Source of the DNA: Plantibacter sp050587525
GTDB taxonomy: Bacteria; Actinomycetota; Actinomycetes; Actinomycetales; Microbacteriaceae
Assembly (NCBI RefSeq): GCF_050587525.1
Contig: NZ_JBOBFT010000012.1
Span: 1 to 64,000 of the forward strand
DNA length: 64,000 nt
Direction: 5' to 3'
A program made the translations under genes and the position numbers. Positions 54,801-63,517 of the stretch are shown here, piece by piece. The notes below the pieces were generated by a model. That model saw only the letters and a list, made by a program, of their open reading frames with translations. It did no database searches and was not told the DNA's origin. The number at the start of each line of letters is the position of its first letter. The stretch's first letter is position 1.

Positions 54801-55163
54801 TCAGGAGCCGACGACCGGATCGAGCTGCCGTCCGTCGAAGCAGGTGCGGGTACCCGTGTGGCACGCGGCGCCGACCTGGTCGACCTCCACCAACAGGGTA
54901 TCCCCATCGCAGTCGTAGGACGCTTGGCGAACGTACTGGACGTGCCCGGAGGTGTCGCCCTTCCGCCAGTACTCCTGACGCGAGCGGGACCAGAAGGTGA
55001 CCCGTCCTTCCGTCAGGGTGCGGCGCACGGCTTCCGCGTCCATCCAACCGAGCATGAGCACCTCACGGCTGTCCCACTGCTGGATGACGGCGGGGAGCAG
55101 GCCGTGGTCGTTGAAGGTCAGCTTCGCGAGGATCTCGTCCGTACCCGTCACCGCGTCCATCAT
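54801..55163 (-). CDS. hisI: Phosphoribosyl-AMP cyclohydrolase
   Basis: 120 residues from the ATG at 55163, which overlaps the hisF stop as ATGA (an in-frame ATG at 55175 would add four residues). Third step of histidine synthesis. Conserved LLPAVIQQWDSREVLMLGWM, TFWSRSRQEYWRKGDTSGH, YDCDGDTLLVEVDQVGAACH and the Zn-binding Cys in ACHTGTRTCF are present. Monofunctional; hisE is a separate gene upstream. Confidence 0.95.
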   Translation of the reverse strand: MMDAVTGTDEILAKLTFNDHGLLPAVIQQWDSREVLMLGWMDAEAVRRTLTEGRVTFWSRSRQEYWRKGDTSGHVQYVRQASYDCDGDTLLVEVDQVGAACHTGTRTCFDGRQLDPVVGS

Positions 55164-55921
55164 CGAACCGTCCATCCTGCTGCTGAGAGTCCCGACTTCA
55201 CGTCGCCGATCGTGAGTTCGCCGGAGTGGAAGACGCTTGCGGCGAGCACGGCGTCGGCTCCGGCCGCGATCGCGGGCGGGAAGTCCTCGACCTTGCCGGC
55301 GCCGCCGGAGGCGATCACGGGCACGGAGCTGACCTCGCGCATGAGCGTGATGAGCTCCGTGTCGAAGCCGGCTTTCGTCCCATCGGCGTCGATCGAGTTC
55401 ACGAGGAGCTCGCCCGCACCGCGTTCGATCGCCTCCTTCGCCCAGTCGAGCGCGTCGATCGACGTCTCCTTCCGCCCGCCGTGCGTCGTCACGACGAACC
55501 CGGACGTGGTGCCGGGGTGGCGTTTGACGTCGAGCGAGAGCACGAGGACCTGTGCACCGAACCGGTCGGCGATCTCGCCGAGGAGCTCAGGGCGTGCGAT
55601 CGCCGCGCTGTTGACGCCGACCTTGTCCGCACCGCTCGCGAGCAGCCGCGCGACATCGTCGACGGAACGGACGCCGCCGCCGACCGTGAGTGGGATGAAG
55701 ACCTGCTCGGCCGTGCGGCTGACGAGGTCGTACGTGGTGTCCCGACCGGCGACCGTCGCGGTGACGTCGAGGAAGGTGAGCTCGTCCGCGCCCTGCTCGA
55801 AGTACTTCCGAGCGAGCTCGACGGGGTCGCCCGCGTCACGCAGGTCGAGGAAGTTGACGCCCTTGACGACGCGGCCGTCCGCCACGTCGAGGCACGGGAT
55901 CACTCGGGTTGCGAGAGTCAT
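55160..55921 (-). CDS. hisF: Imidazole glycerol phosphate synthase cyclase subunit
   Basis: 253-residue TIM barrel that with HisH makes imidazole glycerol phosphate and AICAR. Catalytic Asp in VIPCLDVADGRVVKGVNF, phosphate loops in LTVGGGVRSVDDVARLLASG and VIASGGAGKVEDF, and LLVNSIDADGTKAGFD with the second catalytic Asp. ATG at 55921; 10 bp after hisG. hisH, hisA and hisB are elsewhere. Confidence 0.97.
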   Translation of the reverse strand: MTLATRVIPCLDVADGRVVKGVNFLDLRDAGDPVELARKYFEQGADELTFLDVTATVAGRDTTYDLVSRTAEQVFIPLTVGGGVRSVDDVARLLASGADKVGVNSAAIARPELLGEIADRFGAQVLVLSLDVKRHPGTTSGFVVTTHGGRKETSIDALDWAKEAIERGAGELLVNSIDADGTKAGFDTELITLMREVSSVPVIASGGAGKVEDFPPAIAAGADAVLAASVFHSGELTIGDVKSGLSAAGWTVR

Positions 55922-55931
55922 GGTGCGCTCC

Positions 55932-56771
55932 TCAGAGACGTGCAGCGTGGATCGCCGTCACGAGGATGGCGCGGGCGCCCAGTTCGTACAGGCGGTCCAT
56001 GACCTCGTTGGCGTCGTTGCGGTGGATCATGACACGCACGGCGACCCACTCCGGGTCGCGCAGCGGGGAGATCGTGGGCGATTCGATGCCGGCCGCGATC
56101 GACGTCGCCTGCTCGAGGAGCGTCGCGGGGAGGTCGTAGTCCATGAGGACGAACTGGCGGGCGACGAGCACACCCTGCAGACGACGGAGCAGCGTGTCGG
56201 TGGCCGGGTTCACCACGGGTGAGGTGATGAGGACGGCGGTCGATTCGAGGATGACCGGGCCGAAGATGTCAAGACCGGCCTTACGGAGCGTTGTGCCCGT
56301 CTCGACGACGTCTGCGACGGCATCGGCGACGCCCAGGCGAACGGCGGACTCGACGGCTCCGTCCAGGCGGACGAGCTCGGCGCTGATGCCGGCGTCGGCC
56401 AGGAAGGTCCCGACGAGGCCGGGGTAGCTCGTGGCGATGCGGGTGCCCTGGAGATCCTCGAGCTTCGTGAAGCGATCCGAGGGACCGGCGAAGCGGAAGG
56501 TCGAGTTGCCGAACCCGAGCGATGCGAGTTCGGAGGCCGGCGAGTGGGAGTCGAGCATGAGGTCACGGCCGGTGACGCCGACGTCGAGGGCACCGGAGCC
56601 GACGTACGTCGCGATGTCCCGCGGACGGAGGTAGAAGAACTCGACACCGTTGCGGGCGTCGACGACGTGCAGTTCCTTGGTGTCACGCCGTGTGGCGTAC
56701 CCGGCTTCCTGCAGCATCTCGATGGCGGTCTCGGACAACGAGCCCTTGTTGGGCACGGCGACTCTCAGCAT
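55932..56771 (-). CDS. hisG: ATP phosphoribosyltransferase (long form)
   Basis: 279 residues, the long HisG form with a C-terminal ACT-like regulatory domain, so no HisZ partner is needed. First committed step of histidine synthesis, inhibited by histidine. Start LRVAVPNKGSLSETAIEMLQ, PRDIATYVGSGALDVGVTGR and ADAVADVVETGTTLRKAGL. The PRPP-binding part is in the latter segment; the C-terminal domain includes VAVRVMIHRNDANEVMDRLY. ATG at 56771. Confidence 0.96.
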   Translation of the reverse strand: MLRVAVPNKGSLSETAIEMLQEAGYATRRDTKELHVVDARNGVEFFYLRPRDIATYVGSGALDVGVTGRDLMLDSHSPASELASLGFGNSTFRFAGPSDRFTKLEDLQGTRIATSYPGLVGTFLADAGISAELVRLDGAVESAVRLGVADAVADVVETGTTLRKAGLDIFGPVILESTAVLITSPVVNPATDTLLRRLQGVLVARQFVLMDYDLPATLLEQATSIAAGIESPTISPLRDPEWVAVRVMIHRNDANEVMDRLYELGARAILVTAIHAARL

Positions 56772-56851
56772 GGGGGTGACTTTCGTGTGGGTGGTGTGGT
56801 CTCGACGGGGAGGAGTGGCGCTGCGGTGGACGGAGTCCGTCGCTTGCGTTC

Positions 56852-57115
56852 CTACAGATGTCGGTACACGTCCGCCGGGGTCAGCCCTTTCGCAACCATG
56901 AGCACCTGCACGTGGTAGAGCAGCTGGGAGATCTCCTCAGCCGTCTCGATGTCGGTCTGGTACTCGGCGGCCATCCAGACCTCTGCCGCCTCTTCGACGA
57001 TCTTCTTGCCGATGCCGTGGACGCCGGTGTCGAGTTCGCGGACGGTGCCGGAACCCTCAGGCCGGGTCTCGGCCTTCATCTGCAGTTCGTCGAACAGCTC
57101 GTCGAAGGTTTTCAC
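56852..57115 (-). CDS. hisE: Phosphoribosyl-ATP pyrophosphatase
   Basis: 87-residue MazG-like hydrolase, second step of histidine synthesis. Conserved KTFDELFDELQ, HGIGKKIVEEAAEVWMAAEY with the metal-binding Glu cluster, and EISQLLYHVQVLMVAKGLTP. ATG at 57115; 80 bp before hisG, same direction. Confidence 0.96.
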   Translation of the reverse strand: MKTFDELFDELQMKAETRPEGSGTVRELDTGVHGIGKKIVEEAAEVWMAAEYQTDIETAEEISQLLYHVQVLMVAKGLTPADVYRHL

Positions 57116-57159
57116 CCTGCAAGGCTACCGGTTCTTGACGCGCTCTCGTGCCGCGGTGC

Positions 57160-57215
57160 GCCCTACCGACTGGTAGGGCGACTGGTAGGGCGACTGCTAG
57201 CGCGACTGGTAGCAC
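57160..57215. repeat. Hairpin plus 12-bp repeats between rpe and hisE
   Basis: GCCCTACC (57160-57167) and GGTAGGGC (57172-57179) form a perfect 8-bp stem with GACT loop. The loop and right arm begin a 12-bp tandem series GACTGGTAGGGC (57168, 57180, 57192, 57204; the last two diverged). It lies between the rpe stop and hisE start, and may end rpe transcription or be part of the hisE leader. Confidence 0.65.
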
Positions 57216-57290
57216 GACAGCTGGACTCGTGGGGCGGCCTCGTCCGTGATCGGAGCGGCAACCGCGTCATCGACGGGATCCTGTGCTGGA

Positions 57291-57953
57291 TCAGTGCGTG
57301 TGGGCAGCAGCCGCGGCGCGCAGTGTCGCGATATTGGCCGTCGGGTCGTCTCCGCCGAACACGGACGAACCCGCGACGAAGGTGTTGGCGCCGGCCTCCG
57401 CGGCGATCGTGATCGTGTCGGCCGTGATGCCGCCGTCGACCTGCAACCAGACGTCGAGTCCCGTTCGGGCCACCTCTGCCGAGAGCCGTTCGAGCTTCGG
57501 CATCGTCTCGCGCATGAACGACTGGCCGCCGAAGCCGGGCTCGACCGTCATCACGAGGATCTGGTCGAACTCGGGCAGCAGCTCGAGATAGTCGTCCACA
57601 GGCGTCCCGGGCTTGAGCGCGATGCCGGCGCGCGAACCGATCTCCCGCAGGCGACGAGCGAGCCGTACGGCGTCCTTCGCGGCTTCCGCATGGAACGTGA
57701 CCGAATAGGAGCCGATCTCCGCGTAGGCGGGCGCCCAGCGGTCGGGGTCGTCGATCATGAGGTGGATGTCGAGCGGGATGGCAGAGACGTCCTGGATGCG
57801 CTGCACCATCTGCGGCCCGAACGTGAGGTTCGGGACGAAATGGTTATCCATGACGTCGACGTGCACGAGATCGGCCGAGGCGATGCGCCCCAGCTCGTGC
57901 TCCATGTTGACGAAGTCGGCGGACAGGATGCTCGGGTTGATGCGTACGGCCAT
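57291..57953 (-). CDS. rpe: Ribulose-phosphate 3-epimerase
   Basis: 220-residue TIM barrel interconverting ribulose 5-phosphate and xylulose 5-phosphate in the pentose phosphate pathway. Motifs: INPSILSADFVNMEHEL, LVHVDVMDNHFVPNLTFGP with metal-binding His and Asp, DIHLMIDDPDRW, VMTVEPGFGGQSFM and LQVDGGITADT. ATG at 57953. It starts 9 bp after the rsmB stop. Confidence 0.97.
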   Translation of the reverse strand: MAVRINPSILSADFVNMEHELGRIASADLVHVDVMDNHFVPNLTFGPQMVQRIQDVSAIPLDIHLMIDDPDRWAPAYAEIGSYSVTFHAEAAKDAVRLARRLREIGSRAGIALKPGTPVDDYLELLPEFDQILVMTVEPGFGGQSFMRETMPKLERLSAEVARTGLDVWLQVDGGITADTITIAAEAGANTFVAGSSVFGGDDPTANIATLRAAAAAHTH

Positions 57954-57962
57954 GCTTCGAGC

Positions 57963-59396
57963 CTAGCGAGCCGCAGCGTCGTCGAACGGCTTCTGCAGGA
58001 GGGCGATGAACATCGCGTCGGTCCCGTGGCGGTGCGGCCACAACTGGACTGCACCCCCCGGCGCCGCCGCATCGAGCGGTTCCGCCGTCACCGCGTCGAG
58101 CACGGCGCTCGTGTCGAGGCGTTCGAGACCCGGATGCGAGCGGAGGGCGCTCTCGACGATGAGCGCGGTCTCACCGACGTGCGGGGAGCACGTGACGTAG
58201 GCGACGATGCCGCCCGGAGCGAGCGCGTCGATCGCCGAGTCGAGGAGCGCGCCCTGGAGCTTCGTCAGCTGCGAGACGTCCTTGGGCGTCTTCCGCCACC
58301 TGGCCTCCGGGCGACGACGGAGCGCCCCCAAACCGGTACACGGAGCGTCGAGGAGGATCCGGTCGTAATGACCCGTGCGGCTCGCACCGATCGTCGAACC
58401 GTCTTCGGTCGTGACGACGACGGGCAGCGGGACGGGGGCGATTGCACGCTCCACGAGACGCGCACGCGCCGGGACGAGTTCGTTCGCATCGAGTTCTGCG
58501 CCGGTGGCGAGGGCCTCCGCCGCCAGGAGCGCCGCCTTACCGCCGGGACCGGCGCACACGTCGAGCCACTGCTCCCCCGGTTCGACCGGCCTCGCGCGTG
58601 TCAGTGCGAGCGCTGCGAGCTGCGAACCCTCGTCCTGGACCCGGAGCGTGCCGCCGCTGGCGGTGACGACACCGAGCGGGTCGCCTCCGCCTGAGCGGAA
58701 CCCGAAGGGCGAGAAGCGGTTGGGCGTCGCCGCCTCCGGACGCGTCGAGAGTCCTGGTAGGGCGACGAAGTTCACCTGCGGTGCGAGGTTGTCGGCCTCG
58801 AGGGCCGTCTCGAGCTCGTCGCCGCGACCCTGCAGATCGAGGGACTGCTTGATGGCGCGGACCACCCAGGAGGGGTGCGCCGTGCGAGCGGCGAGGCGAT
58901 CGATCTCGGTCGTCGCGCCTCCCTGCACCTCCGCCTGCCAGGCGTCGGGCTCCTTGCGCGTGATCGCGCGGAGGACGCCGTTCGTGAATCCTGCCGCTGA
59001 GCGGGAGCCCGCACTGCGGGCGAGTTCGACCGATTCGTTGACCGCTGCGTGGCTCGCGACGCGCATCGAGAGCAGCTGATGGGCGCCCAGCCTGAGGACG
59101 TCGAGGATGGCAGGATCGATCTCGGACACGGGGCGGTTCGCGGCGCGGGCGATCACCTGGTCGTAGTAGCCGCGCAAGCGGAGGGTCCCGTAGGTGAGCT
59201 CCGTCGCGAGTCCGGCGTCGGCGGGCGACAGACGGGCCTCCGCCAGGCGGTGCGGGAGCAACAGGTTCGCGTAGGCGTCCGAGTCGCTCACCGCGCGGAT
59301 GACGTCGAAGGCGATGCGGCGCGCCGGCTGCACCGTGCCGGTGTCCTTCGTCCGGTTCGGGCGCTGACGCCCCCGCTGCGGTTCGGAGCTCGTCAT
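57963..59396 (-). CDS. rsmB: 16S rRNA (cytosine(967)-C5)-methyltransferase
   Basis: 477 residues from the ATG at 59396, which overlaps the fmt stop (ATGA). N-terminal NusB-like RNA-binding domain (ARRIAFDVIRAVSDSDAYAN; AVNESVELARSAGSRSAAGF) and SAM-dependent methyltransferase with WLDVCAGPGGKAALLA, the PC loop in LLDAPCTGLGALRRRPEARW and the second cysteine in VTCSPH. Methylates 16S rRNA position 967 by family assignment. Confidence 0.95.
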   Translation of the reverse strand: MTSSEPQRGRQRPNRTKDTGTVQPARRIAFDVIRAVSDSDAYANLLLPHRLAEARLSPADAGLATELTYGTLRLRGYYDQVIARAANRPVSEIDPAILDVLRLGAHQLLSMRVASHAAVNESVELARSAGSRSAAGFTNGVLRAITRKEPDAWQAEVQGGATTEIDRLAARTAHPSWVVRAIKQSLDLQGRGDELETALEADNLAPQVNFVALPGLSTRPEAATPNRFSPFGFRSGGGDPLGVVTASGGTLRVQDEGSQLAALALTRARPVEPGEQWLDVCAGPGGKAALLAAEALATGAELDANELVPARARLVERAIAPVPLPVVVTTEDGSTIGASRTGHYDRILLDAPCTGLGALRRRPEARWRKTPKDVSQLTKLQGALLDSAIDALAPGGIVAYVTCSPHVGETALIVESALRSHPGLERLDTSAVLDAVTAEPLDAAAPGGAVQLWPHRHGTDAMFIALLQKPFDDAAAR

Positions 59397-60322
59397 GAGG
59401 CCACCAGGCTTTCCGTGTCGATACCGCGCCACCAGTCGGCGGCCGCCATGGCGGTCTTGCCCGCCGGCTGCACGGTGTGGAGTCGGAGCGGCGTCGTGGC
59501 CGTCCCGATGAGGATCTGTCCGTCGCGTTCGACGATGATGCCGGGAGCGAGACGCTGGGCGTCGGCGTCGTTGCCGCCGACGAGCGTCGCTCGATGGATT
59601 TTGAACCGTGTACCGTCGATCGTCGTGTGCGCACCGGGCTCCGGGGTGACCCCGCGGATGAGCGCATCGACGGCGATGGCGTCCTTCGTCCAGTCGATGC
59701 GCGCGTCGTCGCTGCCGAGCTTCGGCGCGAGGGTGACGTCACCGCTCTGCTCGACGCCGATCGCAGTGCCCGCGGCGATCGCATCGACCACGGAGAGGGT
59801 CAACGGACCGCCCGCGATCGCGAGTCGTTCGAGGAGTTCGCCGGCCGTCTCGGTCTCGCCGATGGGCGTCTCGATCCGATCGAAGACGGGGCCTGCGTCG
59901 AGCGCGGCGACGAGTTGGAAGACGGCGGCGCCGGTCACCCGGTCGCCGCCCATGATCGACCGCTGCACGGGAGCAGCGCCCCGCCACGACGGCAGGAGCG
60001 AGAAGTGGAGGTTGATCCAGCCGTGGACGGGCGTCGACAGGAGGGGCTCGCGGACGAGGCCGCCGTAGGCGACGATGACGCCGAGGTCGGCGGACAGCGC
60101 CGCGATCCGTTCGGTGACGACTGCGTCGAGCCGGTTCGCCTTGATGACGGGGATGTCGAGTGCGGCCGCAGCGTCCGCGACGGGTGAGGGCGTGAGCACA
60201 CGCTTCCGCCCCGTCGGAGCATCCTCCCGGGTGACGACCGCGACGACGTCGTGGTCGCTTGCGACGAGCGCCTGCAGGGTGGGGACGGCGACGGCTGGGG
60301 TGCCGGCGAAGACGAGCCTCAC
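59393..60322 (-). CDS. fmt: Methionyl-tRNA formyltransferase
   Basis: 309 residues; GTG at 60322 chosen because the family begins RLVFAGTPAVAVPTL. Formylates initiator Met-tRNA with 10-formyl-THF. Formyl-donor site: VIVAYGGLVREPLLS and NLHFSLLPSWRGAAPVQRSI with the catalytic Asn/His; EPGAHTTIDG and the C-terminal OB-like domain follow. The region between priA and this start contains a 15-codon frame that would couple the two genes. Confidence 0.95.
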   Translation of the reverse strand: MRLVFAGTPAVAVPTLQALVASDHDVVAVVTREDAPTGRKRVLTPSPVADAAAALDIPVIKANRLDAVVTERIAALSADLGVIVAYGGLVREPLLSTPVHGWINLHFSLLPSWRGAAPVQRSIMGGDRVTGAAVFQLVAALDAGPVFDRIETPIGETETAGELLERLAIAGGPLTLSVVDAIAAGTAIGVEQSGDVTLAPKLGSDDARIDWTKDAIAVDALIRGVTPEPGAHTTIDGTRFKIHRATLVGGNDADAQRLAPGIIVERDGQILIGTATTPLRLHTVQPAGKTAMAAADWWRGIDTESLVAS

Positions 60323-60366
60323 GCGGCCCGGACCGATCGCTCGGCGGCTCGGGTGGGGTGGATCAT
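60319..60366 (-). CDS. Possible 15-codon relay ORF between priA and fmt
   Basis: An ATG at 60366 overlaps the priA stop as ATGA, and after 15 codons (MIHPTRAAERSVRAA) its TGA overlaps the GTG start of fmt as GTGA. Thus ribosomes finishing priA could re-start twice to reach fmt, which has no clear ribosome site of its own. The peptide itself probably has no function. Could be chance in dense DNA. Confidence 0.35.
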   Translation of the reverse strand: MIHPTRAAERSVRAA

Positions 60367-62324
60367 GACAGCATCTCCGGATCGTCGAATCGTACTCTGA
60401 GTGTAGGCGTGGGCTTCGTCTGGCGTCGGCCGGGGGCGGCCCGGCGGCGCTGCGCGGCGGACGCGATGACGGAGGCCCGCAGGTTCTCGGCGACCTCGGT
60501 CGCGTGCCGGTAGTCGACGCGCACGATCGCGACCGTGTCACCGGCCTCGTCCGTCGTCGGACCGAGGACACGTTGCTTGAGCGGCTCCGGCAACTCCCGC
60601 AACGCGGCGTCCACCGCCTCCTGCCTGCCGCTCAAGGTCGCGGTGCGGACCGCAGGCGGGAAGCCGAGGGCACGTCGTTCCGCGAGCTCCTCGCTCGCGA
60701 ACCGCGGCTGCTGCCAGAGCGCCAGGGCGACGGCGACCGGGGCGTCGACGCCGATGAGGAGCACGGGTGCACCTGGCGCGGCCGTCGCTGCCGCGTTCGA
60801 CCACCAGCGCAGGCAGTCCTCCCCCACACGCAGGGATTCGCGGGCGAGCATTCTGTCGGCGTCGACGAGCAGGACGGCGTGGTACCCGCCGTCGGCGAGC
60901 GGTTCGGCACCGCGCGTCGCGATCACGAGCGCTGGTTCCGCACCGACGCGCAGCTTGGGCGTCTCGCCGTCCGACACGATGATCTTCGTCTTCGGGAATG
61001 CACGGCCCAGCTCCTCGGCCGTCCGGCCCGTGCCGGCGGCCGTGACGCGGAGCCGGTGGTCACCGCACTCGGTGCACGTCCAACGGGCGGCGATCGCACC
61101 GCAGTAGCGGCACGACGGCTGCGACCTGCTCGTCGCGAGCATGAGCGGTCCCTGGCACGCGGCGCAGTGCGCTTTCGTCCCGCATCGTCCGCACGCGACG
61201 TGCGGCGCGTACCCGGGCCTCGCGACCTGGACGAGGACCGGCCCCGTGCGGAGCGCTTCGTCGACCGCCCGCCAGGCCCGCGTCGGGATGCGGGCCTGGC
61301 TCGTCATCGTGTCGTCGCCGTCCGGTTTGGAGGCCACGACCCTCGGCCGGACGAGCGGAGTCGGTTGGACGTCCGTGAGGAATCCGAGCTCGACGAGGCG
61401 CTGCGCCTCGGTGCTCCGCGAGTGCGCGGCGATGACGAGGGCCGCGCCCGTCTCCCCCTGGCGAACGAGTGCGACGTCCCGAGCGTGCACGTACGGCGCC
61501 AATTGCTCCTGATGCAGCGGGTCGCCGTCGTCCCACAGGGCGATGAGTCCGAGCTCGTGGGTCGGTGCGTAGACCGATGACCGGTTGCCGACGACGATGC
61601 GAGGCAGCGACCAGAGGCCTGCGAGGTACGACCGGTAGCGCTCCGCCGGTGTCTGTCTCGCGTCCGTCCGATAGACGTGGTCGGAGACGCCGAGCGTCCG
61701 CAGCGCCGCGAGCAGGTGCTCCTCATCGCGATAGTCGGGAACGGCGAGGACGCTGCTGCGGCCTTCGACGAGTTGATTGATCGCGAGCGCAGCGAAGGTG
61801 AACGCCCAGTCGGGGACTGCGGAGCCGTCATCTGCCGTACTCAGCGAAGGACGTGCGCTCAGGGCGATGCGATCCCCCGGCTGGAGTCGATCGAGGGCGC
61901 CTGGCGCGTAGCCGGGAACCGGGCGACGCACCTCGACGGGAGACTCCGGCTGCGGCGTCGCGCGCCACGACTTCTCGACGCGCACCTGCCTCGGCGGAAT
62001 CGCGAGCCGGATGACGTCCATCGCGCTTCCGGCGCTCCGATCGGCGACCTTCCGCGCGAGCGACCACAGCTCCGGGGTCAGGACCGGGACCGGCGAGACG
62101 ACCGACTGCAACGGGCTGAGCGCACCGCCGAACTCGCTCGTCTCCGCGAGGTCGACGATGAACCCGGAGGACGTTCGTCCGGCCGACCTCAGCGAGACGG
62201 TGACGCGAGCGCCGATGACGGCGTCCTCCGCGAACTCCTCGGGGATGCCGTAGTCGAAGAGGTGGTCGAGCTGGGGAAGCGGCGAGTCGAGCACCACCCG
62301 GGCGACCTTCGCCCCCACTGCCAT
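60363..62324 (-). CDS. priA: Actinobacterial PriA-like primosomal protein N' (helicase motifs degenerate)
   Basis: 653 residues; ATG at 62324 overlaps the metK stop (TAATG). The N-terminal 3'-DNA-binding region is visible (VARVVLDSPLPQLDHLFDYG and GARVTVSLRSAGRTSSGFIV), and the eight zinc cysteines remain (CGRCGTKAHCAACQ; CRYCG; CTECGD). Walker A is missing (the region reads FAALAINQLVEGRSSVLAVP) and the DEEH box is replaced by LWDDGDP, so it should lack ATP-driven helicase activity, as known for actinobacterial PriA homologues. Role presumably replication restart scaffolding. Confidence 0.93.
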   Translation of the reverse strand: MAVGAKVARVVLDSPLPQLDHLFDYGIPEEFAEDAVIGARVTVSLRSAGRTSSGFIVDLAETSEFGGALSPLQSVVSPVPVLTPELWSLARKVADRSAGSAMDVIRLAIPPRQVRVEKSWRATPQPESPVEVRRPVPGYAPGALDRLQPGDRIALSARPSLSTADDGSAVPDWAFTFAALAINQLVEGRSSVLAVPDYRDEEHLLAALRTLGVSDHVYRTDARQTPAERYRSYLAGLWSLPRIVVGNRSSVYAPTHELGLIALWDDGDPLHQEQLAPYVHARDVALVRQGETGAALVIAAHSRSTEAQRLVELGFLTDVQPTPLVRPRVVASKPDGDDTMTSQARIPTRAWRAVDEALRTGPVLVQVARPGYAPHVACGRCGTKAHCAACQGPLMLATSRSQPSCRYCGAIAARWTCTECGDHRLRVTAAGTGRTAEELGRAFPKTKIIVSDGETPKLRVGAEPALVIATRGAEPLADGGYHAVLLVDADRMLARESLRVGEDCLRWWSNAAATAAPGAPVLLIGVDAPVAVALALWQQPRFASEELAERRALGFPPAVRTATLSGRQEAVDAALRELPEPLKQRVLGPTTDEAGDTVAIVRVDYRHATEVAENLRASVIASAAQRRRAAPGRRQTKPTPTLRVRFDDPEMLS

Positions 62325-63517
62325 TAGACCCCTGCAGCGCTCTGCAGAGCCTCCACCCGGTCGAGGCGTTCCCACGTGAAGTCGGGCAGTTCACGCCCGA
62401 AGTGGCCGTACGCGGCCGTTGCGGTGTAGATGGGGCGCAGGAGATCGAGGTCGTTGATGATGGCAGCGGGTCGGAGGTCGAAGACCTCACGGATCGCGGA
62501 TGTGATGGTGGCGTCCGGCAGATGTCCGGTACCGAAGGTCTCGACGTAGAGTCCGACGGGCGCCGCCTTGCCGATGGCGTACGCGATCTGAACCTCGAGT
62601 CGCTCGGCGAATCCGGCTGCGACGGCGTTCTTCGCGACCCAGCGCATCGCGTACGCGGCCGAGCGGTCCACCTTCGACGGGTCCTTGCCGCTGAACGCGC
62701 CGCCGCCGTGACGCGCTGCGCCTCCATAGGTGTCGATGATGATCTTGCGGCCCGTGAGGCCGGCGTCGCCCTTGGGGCCTCCGACGACGAAGATGCCGGT
62801 CGGGTTGATGAGGTGGCGCACGTTCGAGCTGTCGAGGGACACGGTCTCGAGGACCGGAGCGATGACGTGGCGGGCGATGTCCTTGCGGAGCTGCTCCGTG
62901 GAGACGCCGGGGTTGTGCTGGGTGGAGATGACGACCGTCTCGACCGTCTTCGGGACGATGCCGTCGTAGCCGACGGTCACCTGGGTCTTGCCGTCTGGAC
63001 GGAGGTAGTCCAACTCACCGGACTTGCGCACTTCCGCCAGGCGCTCGGCCAGGCGGTGTGCGATCCAGCTGGGCAGCGGCATCAGCTGCGGGGTCTCACG
63101 CGTCGCGAAACCGAACATGATGCCCTGGTCCCCCGCGCCCTGCAGGTCGTAGGAGTCGCTCGAGGACTCCTCACGGGACTCGAAGGCGTGGTCGACGCCC
63201 GCGGCGATGTCCGCGGACTGCGAGCCGATCGAGACCGAGACGCCGCACGAGTCGCCGTCGAAGCCGATGTCCGAGGAGGTGTAGCCGATGGCCTTCACGC
63301 GCTCCCGCACGATCGTGGGGATGTCCACGTAGCCGCTCGTGGACACTTCGCCCACGACGTGCACGAGGCCCGTCGTGACGAGGGTCTCGACCGCGACGCG
63401 GCTCTGCGGGTCCACCTCCAGGAGCGCATCGAGGATGCTGTCCGAGATCTGGTCGCAGATCTTGTCCGGGTGGCCCTCGGTCACGGATTCGGAGGTGAAC
63501 AGGCGCAGATCGGTCAT
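62324..63517 (-). CDS. metK: S-adenosylmethionine synthetase
   Basis: 397 residues from the ATG at 63517, preceded by GGGAG; the longer open frame is the untranslated leader. Makes SAM from methionine and ATP. Motifs: ESVTEGHPDKICDQISDSIL (ATP site), GAGDQGIMFGFATRE (signature 1), and GGGAFSGKDPSKVDRSAAY (signature 2 with P-loop-like GGGAFSGKD). First gene of the priA-fmt-rsmB run with overlapping ends. Confidence 0.98.
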   Translation of the reverse strand: MTDLRLFTSESVTEGHPDKICDQISDSILDALLEVDPQSRVAVETLVTTGLVHVVGEVSTSGYVDIPTIVRERVKAIGYTSSDIGFDGDSCGVSVSIGSQSADIAAGVDHAFESREESSSDSYDLQGAGDQGIMFGFATRETPQLMPLPSWIAHRLAERLAEVRKSGELDYLRPDGKTQVTVGYDGIVPKTVETVVISTQHNPGVSTEQLRKDIARHVIAPVLETVSLDSSNVRHLINPTGIFVVGGPKGDAGLTGRKIIIDTYGGAARHGGGAFSGKDPSKVDRSAAYAMRWVAKNAVAAGFAERLEVQIAYAIGKAAPVGLYVETFGTGHLPDATITSAIREVFDLRPAAIINDLDLLRPIYTATAAYGHFGRELPDFTWERLDRVEALQSAAGV

